Positions 31,521-44,900 of a stretch of DNA of 64,000 nt are shown piece after piece. Source of the stretch: Liopterus haemorrhoidalis (Eukaryota; Arthropoda; Insecta; Coleoptera; Dytiscidae). The notes under the pieces were generated by a model, which did not search any database, was not told the DNA's origin, and worked only from the letters and a program-made list of their open reading frames with translations. The stretch's first letter is position 1. Each line of letters opens with the position of its first letter. The DNA lies in NCBI GenBank assembly GCA_963971575.1, contig OZ020623.1, positions 17,610,980-17,674,979 of the forward strand. Direction: 5' to 3'. A program made the position numbers and the translations under genes.

Positions 31521-32479
31521 CACTACCGTCCAAAAGTTTAATCGCACCTTGCAAAAGTAAGCGCTACCACAATAAAAAGACGTCTACTTGAAGTAGGCCT
31601 CAGAGGTCGTGTTATGGTTAAAAAAACACGTCTTATGACCGTCCATAAACAAGAAAGGTTAGCCTGGACCAAAGGCCATGAAAATTGGACGGTAGAGAAT
31701 GGAGCAGATGTGCTTTGGTCGGACGAATCAAAATTTGAAATTTTTGGCCATAAACGCCGATTATTTGTTCGTCTTCGGCCAGGGGAAAGGATGCTGGAAC
31801 AGTGTATTACCCAAACTGTAGAACATGGAGGTGGTAATATTATGGTTTGGGATTGTTTTGGTGCTAATCAAGTTGGAAGAACCGTCAAAATAGACGAAAA
31901 AATGACGAGAGCTGTATTTGCGGATTTTAGACCAGAATGTTTTGAATTGCGGAGCAGAACTGATTGGTGAAGGGTTCGTGTACCAGCAAGATAATGATCC
32001 CAAATACACTGCCAAAATGGTTAAAGAGTACCTAAATATAAAATCTGAGAAAGGACTCTTAATGACTTGGCCACCACAAAGTCCAGACTGTAACCCTATA
32101 GAATTACTATGGGATCATTTAGACAGGAAGGTGCAAAAAAAAAAACGTCCAAGAGGTAAAAATGACCTTTGGACATCACTAAAAAATATTTGGAACAACA
32201 TTGATGGCCAATACTTAAACAAAATGATCACATACCGCGTATTTGTCTGGCGATTATGAAAGCCATTTGGTCATTTTGACAGAAATTCAATTTGGATATT
32301 ATTATTTAATTTTATAACTAATTTTTAAGATAATTGTAATTTTTTGAATTTATTTTTATTAAACAGACCTAAAATTATATATTTATTTTATTAGAACCCT
32401 AAGTGAAAGATATTCTGACTATTTTGTTTTATAAAAACTACTATTAGGCTAGGTGCGATTAAACTTATGGACGGGAGTG
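31521..32479 (+). mobile_element. Tc1-like transposon relic, TA duplication
   Basis: TIRs CACTACCGTCCAAAAGTTTA (ATCGCACCT) at the left and their reverse complement at the right (AGGTGCGATTAAACTTATGG ACGGGAGTG), flanked by TA at 31519-31520 and 32480-32481. At 959 bp it is shorter than full Tc1 elements; the N-terminal DNA-binding half is deleted. Lies 215 bp beyond the row stop codon in the convergent intergenic region. Confidence 0.9.
31614..32259 (+). pseudogene. Tc1-like transposase, catalytic half, frameshifted
   Basis: Frame 1 has VLWSDESKFEIFGHKRRLFV (first catalytic Asp) and GGNIMVWDCFGANQVG. A frameshift near 31920 leads to YQQDNDPKYTAKMVKEYL (second Asp) and WPPQSPDCNPIELLWDHLDR (third, Glu). 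All three acidic residues are present but in two frames, and the helix-turn-helix region is missing. Confidence 0.88.
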
Positions 32480-32576
32480 TATACTGTGCTTCAACCTTAA
32501 AAACTACGAAAATTATAATTGGCAACACTGTTATGAATCATATTATGACGTAATTTAAAACTTAACGTATACGTTA

Positions 32577-32582
32577 TTTATT
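32577..32582 (-). terminator. Possible row polyadenylation signal
   Basis: AATAAA on the reverse strand, 112 nt downstream of the row stop codon at 32694-32696, between the gene and the Tc1 relic. Confidence 0.45.
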
Positions 32583-32693
32583 ATTATTATTTTTTACATT
32601 GTTGCAACAGTTAAACCCTTTTTTCTATGCATATTTAACTTAAAATTATTTCGTTAAAACTATCCTCAAATTCACGAAAAATAATTGCATTTT

Positions 32694-32918
32694 TTATGCA
32701 GTTGGTTGTACATCATTATCAGTAATTTCAATTTTAGTTTCAATTTGCGGTTCGATGGGATCCACTTGATTTGTTTCTTCTACTATACTTACGTCATCGT
32801 CCGCTTGTGGGGCTGGTGCTGGTTTTGGATCTGGTTTTGGTTCAGGTTCTGGCTCGGGTTCTGGTTGTTGAGTTCTTTGGACTTCTGGTTCATTTTCATC
32901 ACCACTCGATGCGATGTC
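32694..32918 (-). CDS. row: row terminal exon
   Basis: Acceptor CTAACCAG. Encodes DIASSGDENEPEVQRTQQ, a PEPEPEPEPKPDPKPAPAP run and an acidic end (DDDVSIVEETNQVD) to TAA at 32694-32696. The plus strand gives a Trp/Phe-rich shadow frame. The Glu-Pro run is low-complexity and likely unstructured. Confidence 0.85.
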   Translation of the reverse strand, partial: DIASSGDENEPEVQRTQQPEPEPEPEPKPDPKPAPAPQADDDVSIVEETNQVDPIEPQIETKIEITDNDVQPTA

Positions 32919-35900
32919 CTGGTTAGAATTGTTATAAATAATTAAGATTTGTCAATTTATTTATCAAAAAGATTTGGTTCATTTCTATGGCTAAAGCATG
33001 CAATAAACAAATTCGGAAACAATATTATCCATTTCTTGGTTTCGTACGGAACTATACGCTATGTCAACTAAGAATACTGTATGTAAGAAGATATACATAA
33101 ATATTCTAACCACAAGTAAAATTGACAAATCTTACATATTTATAGACTTACTTTTGCCAAAAAAGTTTTTATATGTAAGCGAATGCCTAGAACAATGTTT
33201 CCCAAAGGGTGTGCTGTCGCAAAATTTTCTAAGTGTGCCCCGAAATGTTAAAAAAAAAAACGTCATTTTTGTTTTAAAATTATTGTCGGAGTATACGTAC
33301 AATACCATTAATAAGAATAAAGTACACGAAGGATCATTTTATGACGAATTGAAATTAACATATCATTTTTTTCCCTGAATACAGCGGCGTCTGTATTCAA
33401 AATTTCTTCTTTTATGACAACGTGAGCCGCGAAATTTTCCTTCTTTGGAAAATGTGCCACGAGAGTAAAAAGATTGTAAAACACTGGCCTAGAAGTTTAT
33501 TTGTACATGCACTAACCCAGCGTTTCTTAACCACCGATCAGTTAACAAATACAACCGAGAAACAATTTGTCTAATCCGCAAAAACAAAAAAATAGTTTCA
33601 ACAATTAGAGAGACTAATTAAGAAACTAAAGGAAAAACGTTCAAATTTATTTAACCGAAAAGGAATAATTTTTCATCATGACAATGGGTGCGTTTTGTTG
33701 GTGGCTGGTTAGAAGTACTAGAATTGACGCGCAAGAAAACGACAATTTTGATCGTGAAGTAAACATGGAATGACATTTGCATGGAGGTTAAGTCATATGG
33801 TAGTAGAACAATCTAAATAATAAATGCAGAATAAGAATACTTTATATTTGAAGCAAATATTCTAGAACGTAATGTTTTAAAAAGAGTAATTGAATTGTAC
33901 ATACATTTTAAGTTTAGATTTAATAATACTATATTAAAATCATATAGGTATATATTTATTTTAGGACACAAAATGAGAAAATACGTAAAAGAAAAAATTA
34001 TTTTGAAGCAGTAATACCAAAATTTAATTCTAATACATTTAAAAACCAAATAAAGACAACTGCATTCAAATATTACTTTTCATCCCCACCACTATTATTC
34101 ATTCCAGTCGTCCGGCCTCGAGTCATCGCTTGAGTGGAATGAATAGAATGAGAATACAGTCGCAACAAAACGCGTATTCTGATTAAACCGAAACCAGAAT
34201 TGGCACAACAAAACGCACCCATTGTCCTCACGCAGCAAAAATAACCCGCGAAAAATTTCAGGACTTAAACTGGGAAATTATTCCACATCCACCGTATTCA
34301 CCCGATCTCGCGCCTTCCCATTTTCACCTATTTAGGTCTATGGGACATACAAAGATAGTAAAAGATTTGTAATCTCAAATACACCAAATACGAGATGTGT
34401 AAATTAAGTAACCGGACTGGCAACATAGCGTTTGATCTGGCAACATTTGGAACGCGGGACATGGAGGGGCATGTGATACGCCTTCAGTACGAGTTTGAAC
34501 TCGCTAAAGTAATTTTGTTGTCCGTAGCGATTTTTTTCGTGAAACTGTTTTCTGTAATGAGTGACATTCATTTCGAGCAACGGTGTGCTATCAGGTTTTT
34601 ATTCAGACTTGGGCACAGTGCAACGGAAATTTATGCAAAACTTCAGCACACCTACGGAGACAGTGTTTTGTCAAGGACGTAGGTTTTTTGGTGGTTTAAG
34701 ACATTTTCAGAAGGAAGAGAGTTGATTGAAGATGAATCACGCAGCGGAAGGTCTTTATGTTCAAAGACCGATGAAAATATCGACAGAATCCGGGATGTTG
34801 TGCGTTCAGATCGTCGGTTGACAGTCAGAATAATCGGGGAAAAGTTGAATTTGACTCATACTACTATTCAAAACATTTTGACCAATGAATTGGTCAAATT
34901 GATGAGAAAACTCTGAAATTTCAATAAACGAGTTTTTGGCCAGTATAAATATTCCTGTGAATCCTCAGCCTCGTTATTCGCCTGACTTGAGTCCTTGTGA
35001 CTTTTTCCTCTTCCCAAGATTGAAAAATCACCTCAAGGGACGTCATTTTGGGGCACTCGAAAACATTCAAACGTCCGTAACCGACCAGCTGAAAGCTATT
35101 CCAATATCCGAGTTCCAGCACTGCTATGAGGATTGGAAGAACCGTCTCCAGTGTGTGGCTTCCCAAGGAAGTTAATTTGAGGGAGACAATATTGAATTGT
35201 ATTTCTATTAGAATAAAAAAAAAAAATCAGTCCGGTTACTTAATTTACACACCTCGTATAATAATGGAAATTATATTTTGTAATTATATATTATACAAAT
35301 TTCTGAAACAAAAATATATATTTTGTACTCTAAAATAATGGATTTCTTTCCAGTCCCTCTAATATATACAGCCTGTCGCGTAAAACTATTTCCCATTGTA
35401 CCAGTCAATAAAAAAAACCTGACTACCGATCCGCAATAAAATAAAAGGTTAAGAAACACTGTACTAAATTACAACCTTCGCCATTCAAGTGCAAACGTGC
35501 GAAAATATCTAATAGTGCATTGGAAATTGTAACGAGGAAGAAACAAATACTTTTTTAAAATAAAGAAAAGTTTTATTTAAATAAAGAAATTATAATTCTT
35601 AATTTGTTACATCTTTTAAAACTATCAAACTGTAATTTACCGTAAAATGTCGAGTATAATACGCACTTTTTTTTACACATTTTAGTCCACAAAAATGGGG
35701 CATATTAACCTCGCATAAAAAAAAACAAACTTACTGTAAACATTCGAACGAACCTACATCTACACTCTGGGATTCCCCCACGCGTTTACTAAACAATAGG
35801 TGTTCCCCTTGATCTTGCTGACGTAACAATAGATGAGCTCTATTCTAGTGAAAGTGATTAAGACTGATACATATTTGACAGTATTATTTGTTTTGTATTA

Positions 35901-38900
35901 AAAATTTTAATTTTTAATTTTGTTTATAAATATTTGTGTAATTTTTAAATAAAATATTGAAGAGTTTATGTATATATTATATTATCACAGAATAAATTCA
36001 TAAGTATAAAAGTTCATTCTCAGTTTGGTTAAAATTTTCATTTAAAACAAGTAAAAAGTTCACTATTTTTAACCAAATCACCGTATAAATCTTCATTTAA
36101 TCAGATAGTGTTATTTTTATAAAATACTAGTGCTTCGCTACGGCATTTCACTACTTTAATTCCAAGAAAGTAGAACAAAACGCTCACAACGTTAAATTTA
36201 AATATAAAAAACAGTAGGTAGTCATTTTAACTACCGTTAGTCAGTGGGGAATAAACAACTAACCAACAGTGTCATCTCTTGACAAATTCCACAACTCTCA
36301 ACATACCTGCATTTTGAACTTCTGTTTGCATTGTGATAACTTCGTTATTATTAAACTTTGATGTATAGTGTTCAATACATTATGATTCTACGTGAAATGG
36401 TCTAATTTATTATTCTAAAATAATTATGCACTCACAAATAGTGTTTCTGATTTCTCGACATTTTTCATTTCTCGAGAAATGAAAAATTAGACTTATTTTC
36501 TCGAGAAAAATAATTATTAGAATATATCTATTTTTTAATGTTGAAAATATTATAGAGGATAAAAACATGTTAAAATTATATTCAACTTTAAAGTACTTAA
36601 GTCACACTTTGTAATATATAAGATTTGTGCGTGCTAATGGCCAAATATGCAATAAATTTTAAAGAAAAGTACTAAAGTATTCATTTAAATAATATTAGAA
36701 CAAATGGATAACGGGGCTTTAAAAAGACTACGAAAACGGCACGTAATTGCATATTAATTTTCAAAAAATTAAGAAATTATAGTATTAATTATTTTATTTA
36801 ACCTGTAGGTAATCTTTTAAATAACAGTTTTAAACTGAATAAAAAATGAAATGTAATTAATTATAATAATACACTAAATTAAAATAAAATATTGTAACAA
36901 TAAATGCTAATTAGCTAAATATTATAAATCGTTTCTTGTATGTTACCACAGTTGCGTTGCGGTAGACAAAAGACAAATTTTATCAAAATTAAATTATAAT
37001 CAGTGACTCTTTAAACATTATATTTTTTTTAAATAGTTTTTTAAAAGCACAATGCGTTTTACGTGGCTTTGAGAATTTACATTTCCCGAGAAAAAATTTA
37101 TACATTTCTCGAGAAATAAAAAATGAGAATTATAACTTTTTTATCGAGAAGAAACACTACCCACAAACTTTATAATACAAAAACTATTACGTTTAAAAAC
37201 AGAAAATTGTCCAGTAAATGATATCGGTGCACGATAGGTATATGCTTTCGCGGACTTTTTTTTAGCATAACGCCCCCTAGGGGGACACGGACGAAGTTGG
37301 AACCCTCACTAAAACCTTTCTCAGATTATTTTACCTCCCTGTACTAAATTTGGTAAAAATGGGTCTATCCGTTTGGCTTTGCATAAAGAACAGACAGACA
37401 GACAAATAGAAATTGATTTTTATATATAGACCAATGAGATTCGGTCGTTATAACCGTAGGTCGCTATATTCAAACACTATAAATACAATGTTGAAAAATG
37501 TGTACATTTTATTTACGTTAGAAAAGTGTACATTTAAATGAGCGCAAGAAGCTTAAGCATTAAAAACAATATTCAAGTGTTACAAAACATATCGACGTCG
37601 ATGACGTACCTTAAACTCGTAGTTAACCACTGAATGAATAAGTTTATCTGTCGCGTTTCGTCTTGCTTTTTCATAACTCGGCAATTCCCCTAGCCAATTC
37701 GGTACTTCCCCGGTGTTTTCGTGTTAGGCACTGGTGATCCGTCGTTATAAAAGATGATTTGACCCAAATTTAAAGCAATTTTTCATAGTTACATTAATTT
37801 ACGACGAAATTAATCCGATTATCCGATGTCGTTATAAATGATAAATTTCACGTATAAAAAGTTATGTTTCTGGCCGGGGCTTTGAAATTTCGTCGCAAAA
37901 ACCGATATGTCGTTATATCAGATGTCATTATTAACGATATCCAAAAGTTATGGGTGCGTATTATATTTGAATTTTTACCGAAAATTTTGCGGCAAATCAA
38001 GCATACGTATTATGCACGAGTGCGTATTATCCTCAAGATTTTACGGTATTTTAAAGCTTTTAGAAATACATCCCGAATAAATCTAACAAAATATCTACAC
38101 ACCAACAACTACAAAATTAATTAACTGCTAACCTGTGAACCATCATTTCTTCTGACCAATCCGAGGACATCTAGCATACTGTGGGTATCAGTTACAGCTT
38201 GGGCTGCTTCGGCAGTTGGGTAAGCGGTTTTCCGTTCGCACAGTGCGAGATGTTTCGCCACCTGGTTGCCATCATCGCTACTGTAACCACAAACGCAGTG
38301 AAGTTCCGCCAAAAGTTTAAGACTCGGCATCGCTACGGCAGGAATCTTGTTGCAACGGGTTGTATGGAGATTCAATGAATTTGTACAGTCAGTTATAAAA
38401 CGGCAACTGCCACAATGAAGTTTTTGCCTGAAATATTGAAAAATAAATAAAAAATTTGCTTAAATTTTCTTTTTTTGGAATTAAAAACTCGGAAATTTTG
38501 ATTTAAAAATTGTCAGAGTAAGCCGTGGAAGAAAAAGAAAGCAATATGGAGCGCATGTTAGAGATAGTCAAACCAGAGAATATTTGAAATAAAGTATTTC
38601 AATTACTTTTTGGTATTTGAAATACTGTATTTCAAATACTTCAAAAAAATGCTCTTGGTATTTGGATTTGCAAATATTTTTTCCGTAGTATTTATATTTA
38701 AGTTTTTTTGTCTGAAAATGTCATTATTTTAAATACTTTAGAAGTATAAAAAAATATTCAAAAAAAGAAAAAAAAATAGTAAATATTTCCCTATTATTTC
38801 AAATATTTCTCTAGTACAAATTTCAAATATTTAAATATTTCTCTAGTATTTCAAACATTTTCCAAATATTTCAAATATTTTTCTAGTATCTCAAATATTT

Positions 38901-41900
38901 CCCTAGTTTTTCAAATATTTTCCTAGTATTTCAAATATTTCCTAATATTTTAAAATTTTCTAGTATTTCAAATATTTCCCTAGTATTTAAAATATTTCCG
39001 ATATTTAAAATATTTTCCTAGTATTGCAAATATTTCAAAATTTTCTAGTATTTCAAATATTTCGCCAGTTTTTCAAATATTTTCCTAGTATTTTAAATAT
39101 TTCCTAATATGTCAAAATTTTCTAGTATTTCAAATATTTCCATAGTATTTCAAATATTTCCCCAGTTTTTCAAATATTTTCCTAGTATTTTAAATATTTC
39201 CTAATATGTCAAAATTTTCTAGTTTTTCAAATATTTCCACAGTATTTCAAATATTTCCCCAGTTTTTCAAATATTTTCCTAGTATTTCAAATATTTCCTA
39301 ATGTTTCAAAATTTTCTAGTATTTCAAATATTTCCCTAGTATTTCAAATATTTTCCTAGTATTTCAAATATTTCCCCATTATTTTAAATATTGAGATAAA
39401 TACTTACGGATAGTGTTCATCAGTATCCATCGGTTTCTTACATTCCTTACAAACGACATCATCCGGAAGATACAAAGTCAAATTATGAACAACAGGTTCC
39501 GGAGTAGCTTGTCTCGAAGGTGGTTTCATAGCAGCCGCAGCCAAAGCTGCCATATGAATCTTAGACTTCGGAACCATAACATAATTCGTAGGCAACGGGA
39601 AAGGTACAACTCTTTTCTGCGAATCACCTTCCGTCATAGTATTATGCATCTTAGTTTGATGTTCTTTCAACGTGTCTTTATGAATAAACCATAAAGCACA
39701 TTTATTACATTTTTTGGCCATAGCCTTTTTCTGATGTTTCTGCAAATGGGCTAAAAAGAATGTTACATTTGTGGACATAACACGTCCAGCAGACCAAACA
39801 GTTGTTGATTTCAAACAGAATGGACATTGCACCGTAGTAGCTCCATTATGTTCTTTATAAAAATGATCAACTACAGTTCGATGACATGAAGTTCTGTAGT
39901 TACAAGTACCACATTGATAAGGCATTTCAAGTGGTACATGTTCTTTACTCATATGTTTACCCAACATGTAAACTGTACTGTATCTATTCGCACAGATGAT
40001 ACAAGCAAGATTCGAAGTGCTGTATGTCTTCGTTTCGGTCGCATGTGCATCCCCGATATGTTTATTTAGATCTTCGATGGTTGGTAGACTTGCCAAACAA
40101 TATCTACATTGAGTGATCGCTGCTTTTGTCGAGATATTATGCGCATGAGCTAACATATGATCCAATAACTGAATATTGTTCGCAAATGGTATTTTACATA
40201 CACAACATCGAACGTTGAGGATCACTTTTTGGGCCAAAGGGTTACTCGGATCTCCATCCATTGTGCCATAATAATAACTCTCGAGTGGAACCATGTTCTC
40301 CATTGAAGTTTGTTCTGGTTCGTGGTATACCACTGGTGCAGATATTGATGTATTTGCTTTTTTTGGAGCTGGTGGACGTTCCAGATCTATTATTGCGGAT
40401 GGAGCTGGCGCTGCTGCTGGTGTTGGTTGGGCTGGACGCTTACGTTGATAACGTTTTGTACCTACAGCTACATTTATTAATTAAAATTTATTTCATAAAC
40501 TGAAATATCCATTTTTTAGTAACTGATTTATAAATTTACATTGTACGTGGATCTAAATTTTGCTTAGGAGCAAGGGGACGCAGGTTCAAATCCCGGATAC
40601 TTCGGAATTTTTATAATATTGCAGTCTCGATAGAATTATAAAATCTTTAGGTCTTTTTAGTGTAGTAGCAGTTTTCAAGGGGCTTTTTTCTACGTATCAT
40701 CACCCAAAGATGTTTTGACATTTCTACCCATACTTTAACCGAATTAGCGCGGCTTACAATGCAGTTCACACGTTTCTTCTGATGTAACTCTCAAGATCGA
40801 CGCAGTAACCGATATAAATTAAATGCAGATTCAGTGGGGATCGAACCTGCGATCTTATGCTCCATGGGCACTTATTTTACGTGATAGTTACGGCAGCTCA
40901 CTAAGAGTGTAACAGCGAAACAGAACACCGCCAGAATGTTCATGCACTCGAGAGTGTGTTAACAAACGTATGTCAAATAATAATAATCAGAACATACACT
41001 AGCGGCAGCTACGTCAGAATGGTATAAATTTATAAATGTAAAAGTATTTATAATTATTTTTTTGGGAGTGATACTGTGTTCACTTTTGTCAAAATAAACT
41101 AAGAGGAAATTTTGATTTCAATAGTTTGCACCTTTGAAATTATGTCGTTTTGGCATTAAAAAATGATAAAAAACATCACTTTCTTAATATGTCATGACAT
41201 TTGATATATGTCATAATGAAAAATTATATCTTAATTATAATGATCATAACCAAAAAATTTGTTTTACAGTGGAAGGTTTTTTTTTTAAATGATATGTATT
41301 TAAAGTAATGACTGAAAATAACGAAAGCATCTAGATCAGGTTTGTCTTTAAAAAAGTGAACAGAATATAAGAACAAACCAGATATGGTTATTTTGGTTAC
41401 TTTTATAGTGTATTATTGACTTTGTCATTTAAAAAAATTCCTTACACTGTAAAACAGACTTCAGAATTGTTGGTTATGATCATTATAATTAAGATATAAT
41501 TTTTCAATATGACATGCGTCATACGGCATGACATATAGATTATTCCAAACGTTTAAGAGGAACTAAATGGAATTTTTATTTTGAAAGTTGTCACGAGCTC
41601 ACTTTCTAGTAACTGAAATGAACTTTTAACAAAATGATCAAAAGCCTAATTTAATTGATAAAAATTACTAATTTTGAAAATATGGTTCCACTTTGACCTA
41701 AGAAACAGACTACATGTAAAGTGATATTTTAAATTATTTATTAATATACTAGCGTCGGCGAATCAACGCACTTACGTCACACGACGTAATAAACGACTGT
41801 ATTGTCTGGCACAATGCAAGCGTTTGTTACGTCGTGTGACGTAAGTGCGTTGATTCGCCGACGCTAGTATACCAACATGACATAAAATTTACAAAGGTGC

Positions 41901-44900
41901 AAACTATTGAAATCAAAATTTCCTCTTAGTTCATTCTACAAAAGTGAAAACAATATAGTTACGTATAACAAAATGAAATATATATAGCCTGTTTCTTTGG
42001 TTTAAGCGGAACTAGATTTTGATTTCTAGTAATTTTTACTGTTTAAGTGAGATTCTTAATAATTTTGTTTAGTAGAAGCTCGCGTCAAACTTTAAAAGGA
42101 GAACTCATGACAACTTACAAAAATGAAAATTCCAGTTAATTCTGCTTAAACGTTTGGAATAGACTATATATGTCTAATGCAAAGGAATTGTTTATTCCGC
42201 TTCACTATTACACCCTGTATATTTGTCAGTTACTAAAAAATAGCTATCCAAAATTTTATTTATCATATATAACTTTTACTAGCTCATTTATTTTTATAAT
42301 GCATACGATGTCTCAAACGTAAAATGAATTTACTGTTTTATATAAATATAAGTACTTTGTTAGGATGGACTTACCCAAGGATTCAATATTGCTGGTGGTA
42401 GGCCTAGAGGCTGTTGATCCTGAGTAGGCGGCCCAATGATTTTTGAAAGGATTGGCTGCTACTTTATTGAGCCTCTGCACCAGAGTATCATGAGCATTTA
42501 GCCTCGTCTGTTCCGCCAGGTGCATGGTCATATTATTGAATGCCGTATTAGAAGTTTGGCCATACCATTCTCTCCACACCTAAAAAAGTAGTGTGAATTT
42601 TCACATATTACAGGGTTTTGTAGGTATATATTAGGTCAGTACGTTTCGCTCATGTGCGTCCACGATATGACTGCGTCAAAATTTTCTGTTCGTTTGAATC
42701 GGCAGTTTACTGAAATCACTAGATGTTGTTCGTTTCGTTAAAACAACTGATGGCAGTAAAATACCGTGTCAAGAAAACTTACAGATACTTCTGAGCCAGT
42801 TGAATGGGAAACAAATCGGCACTAAATTGAATAATTTGCAAATGTGTACTCTACTTGTGATGGATAAACCCATGAATGACTATGGCAGAAAAATGTATAT
42901 CTAGATTATACCATAGAGTAATTAATACATATAGAGAAACGATAGCATAGGATTTGTTGAAACGCCTAGATTTGGTGGTGAGGGACGAATGCAGTGAGAG
43001 GAGCATTATGGTGGGCGTGTTATATTCTCCGTCTTTTTCTGTTGTGTTTTTTTCTCTACTACGACTTTAAAAATATTTGTTTATCTAAGACCTAAGATAT
43101 AGGAACACAATTCTACCAAGGTCAAGTGGCGTTCTCAACTTTCTGAATACAGCTGTCCTGTATAGGGAATATATTGCTGATGGGCGTGAAAAAGTTGTTA
43201 AGTCTGATTCTTAGGCATGAACTTATCTCCGTTTTCGCCCCCATCAGCGATATTATATAGAATATACGATATTATTTTTGAAGATTGGCATAAAACAATT
43301 ATCCCGTATAACTGTAATCACATTGTTAAACTACGAAAGAACTAGGGTTCATGTTTACAACCACGTTGTAGACAGTCAAGTCAGTGGCGCATATATACGT
43401 TTAAGAACTAACTATAAATAAGTATATTTGTTTTTGTAATTGTTGTGTATTTTATTGCGATGTTCAAAAATAATTTGGTACGGACTATAACAGTTTGTTT
43501 TTAAACGAATTTTGAATAAATGACCTAAGAAACAGACTACATAGAAATAATAAAACTTTTTCGTTTTGATAACTTGACTATTTCATTTTAATATTAATAT
43601 TTGATTTTGAATATTTTTATTATTTGAATAAATTATTTCTGTTCATTATGCAATTTGTATAATTCTATAGATAGAAATTCTGGAAAGTACATAGTACTTG
43701 GAAAATATTTAATCTATTTAAAATTTTAAATATGAACTATTAAAAAATCATTTTAAAAATAAATAAACAGAAATAAAAATCATGAAATGTTTATTAGACA
43801 TTTGCATAAATAGAGTTAAGACGGTTTGAAATGACTGAAGTGACTATCAACAGAGTACAAGCCATAATCGACAGTCTATTGATTTAAGAGCTCTGAATGC
43901 GGCTTTATAATATTTTTTGAATCCTGACCATGCGTAATATTTAAGAAAGTGGGTAAAACAGGTTTTTAATATATAAAAGCTTAGCATGAATACTTAAGTT
44001 TAAAAAGCTTTTCACGACTTACATATTTTGAAGGATAAATTTTATATTTATTTATTGCAAATTGGTTATGCAGTACGAGAACTAAAAATAGTACCAATAA
44101 CAGTAAAATTATATTAAAAATATTAGGTATTTTCTCGACGTTGCTTACGATGGAATATAGTTACCAAATTTACATATATGGGGCACAGTGCCCCATTTTA
44201 ATTTAAATATAGGTGCGCACCACGGAAGGAGACTCACGAGATATTTTTCTTGCTATTTCTTGATATTTTTGAAGAACTCTCTAGGTTTAGCCGTTTGGCT
44301 ACAATTTTTACCGAACAGACAGACAGACAGACGACAAAATGACGGTATAAGGGTTTTTTAGTCATACCTACTAAACCCTAAAAACGATGCCGCCCCTGCA
44401 TAAATACCAATTTTAATGAATATGTTTAAACAGTATTTTTTTAATTCCATTTGTATGTTTAATTTTATTAAATAAGAACTAAGAATTTAATTGAAATATG
44501 TGAATTAATTTTCAAACCCTGAAATGTTTGAAAATGCATTGTTTATATAGGTTTACAGAATCCCCCACTATTTTTATGCGTTATAGTCGAAAGTATGTTA
44601 GTTTTGAAGTGTCCACCAGAGTAAATTTAGTTTCCTAATTGAAAAATAGATGGCTAGTTTTTTTCATGTACTGGTTTCTCGTTTCATTGTATCGTTTCTC
44701 TATATATATTACTTACTCTTATGATTATACATAATAAAACATTCCAATAATCAGATTTCGACAATAATAATAGTTCCATTGAAAAAGTTTCAATTCGGAC
44801 TGTGAAGACTGTTTGACAAACCCCCAGATTTTTCAAGGAGCCGGTATGGGTAAAAAAAAAAAAAAAGATTTTCCGTGGACCACATTTTAGAAGTACTTTG

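Larger units (their letters stand above)
33518..35461. mobile_element. hAT-like element with two mariner relics inside
   Basis: CAGCGTTTCTTAACCACCGATC at the left and GATCCGCAATAAAATAAAAG GTTAAGAAACACTG at the right are hAT-like inverted ends. The flanks CACTAACC and TACTAAAT are a poor 8-bp duplication match. Contains a mariner fragment (33595-34370), a MITE in it (33683-34223) and a second mariner (34391-35256). Confidence 0.6.
41090..41950. repeat. Large inverted-repeat (foldback) region
   Basis: Outer arms: AGAGGAAATTTTGATTTCAATAG TTTGCACC block at about 41100-41134 against its reverse complement at 41896-41938. Inner arms: TTATATCTTAATTATAATGA TCATAACC at 41223-41250 against 41470-41505. 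A perfect palindrome (41746-41870) and MITE A copy 6 (41538-41713) lie inside. Confidence 0.7.

Noticed and set aside
32685..32945. Trp/Phe-rich 86-codon forward frame resembling a membrane protein
   Set aside because: Antisense of the Glu-Pro run in the last row exon.
38590..39395. CRISPR-like array
   Set aside because: Units are contiguous and degenerate without unique spacers, in a eukaryotic intron; it is a minisatellite.
39413..39694. 93-codon forward frame
   Set aside because: Antisense shadow of the zinc-finger exon.
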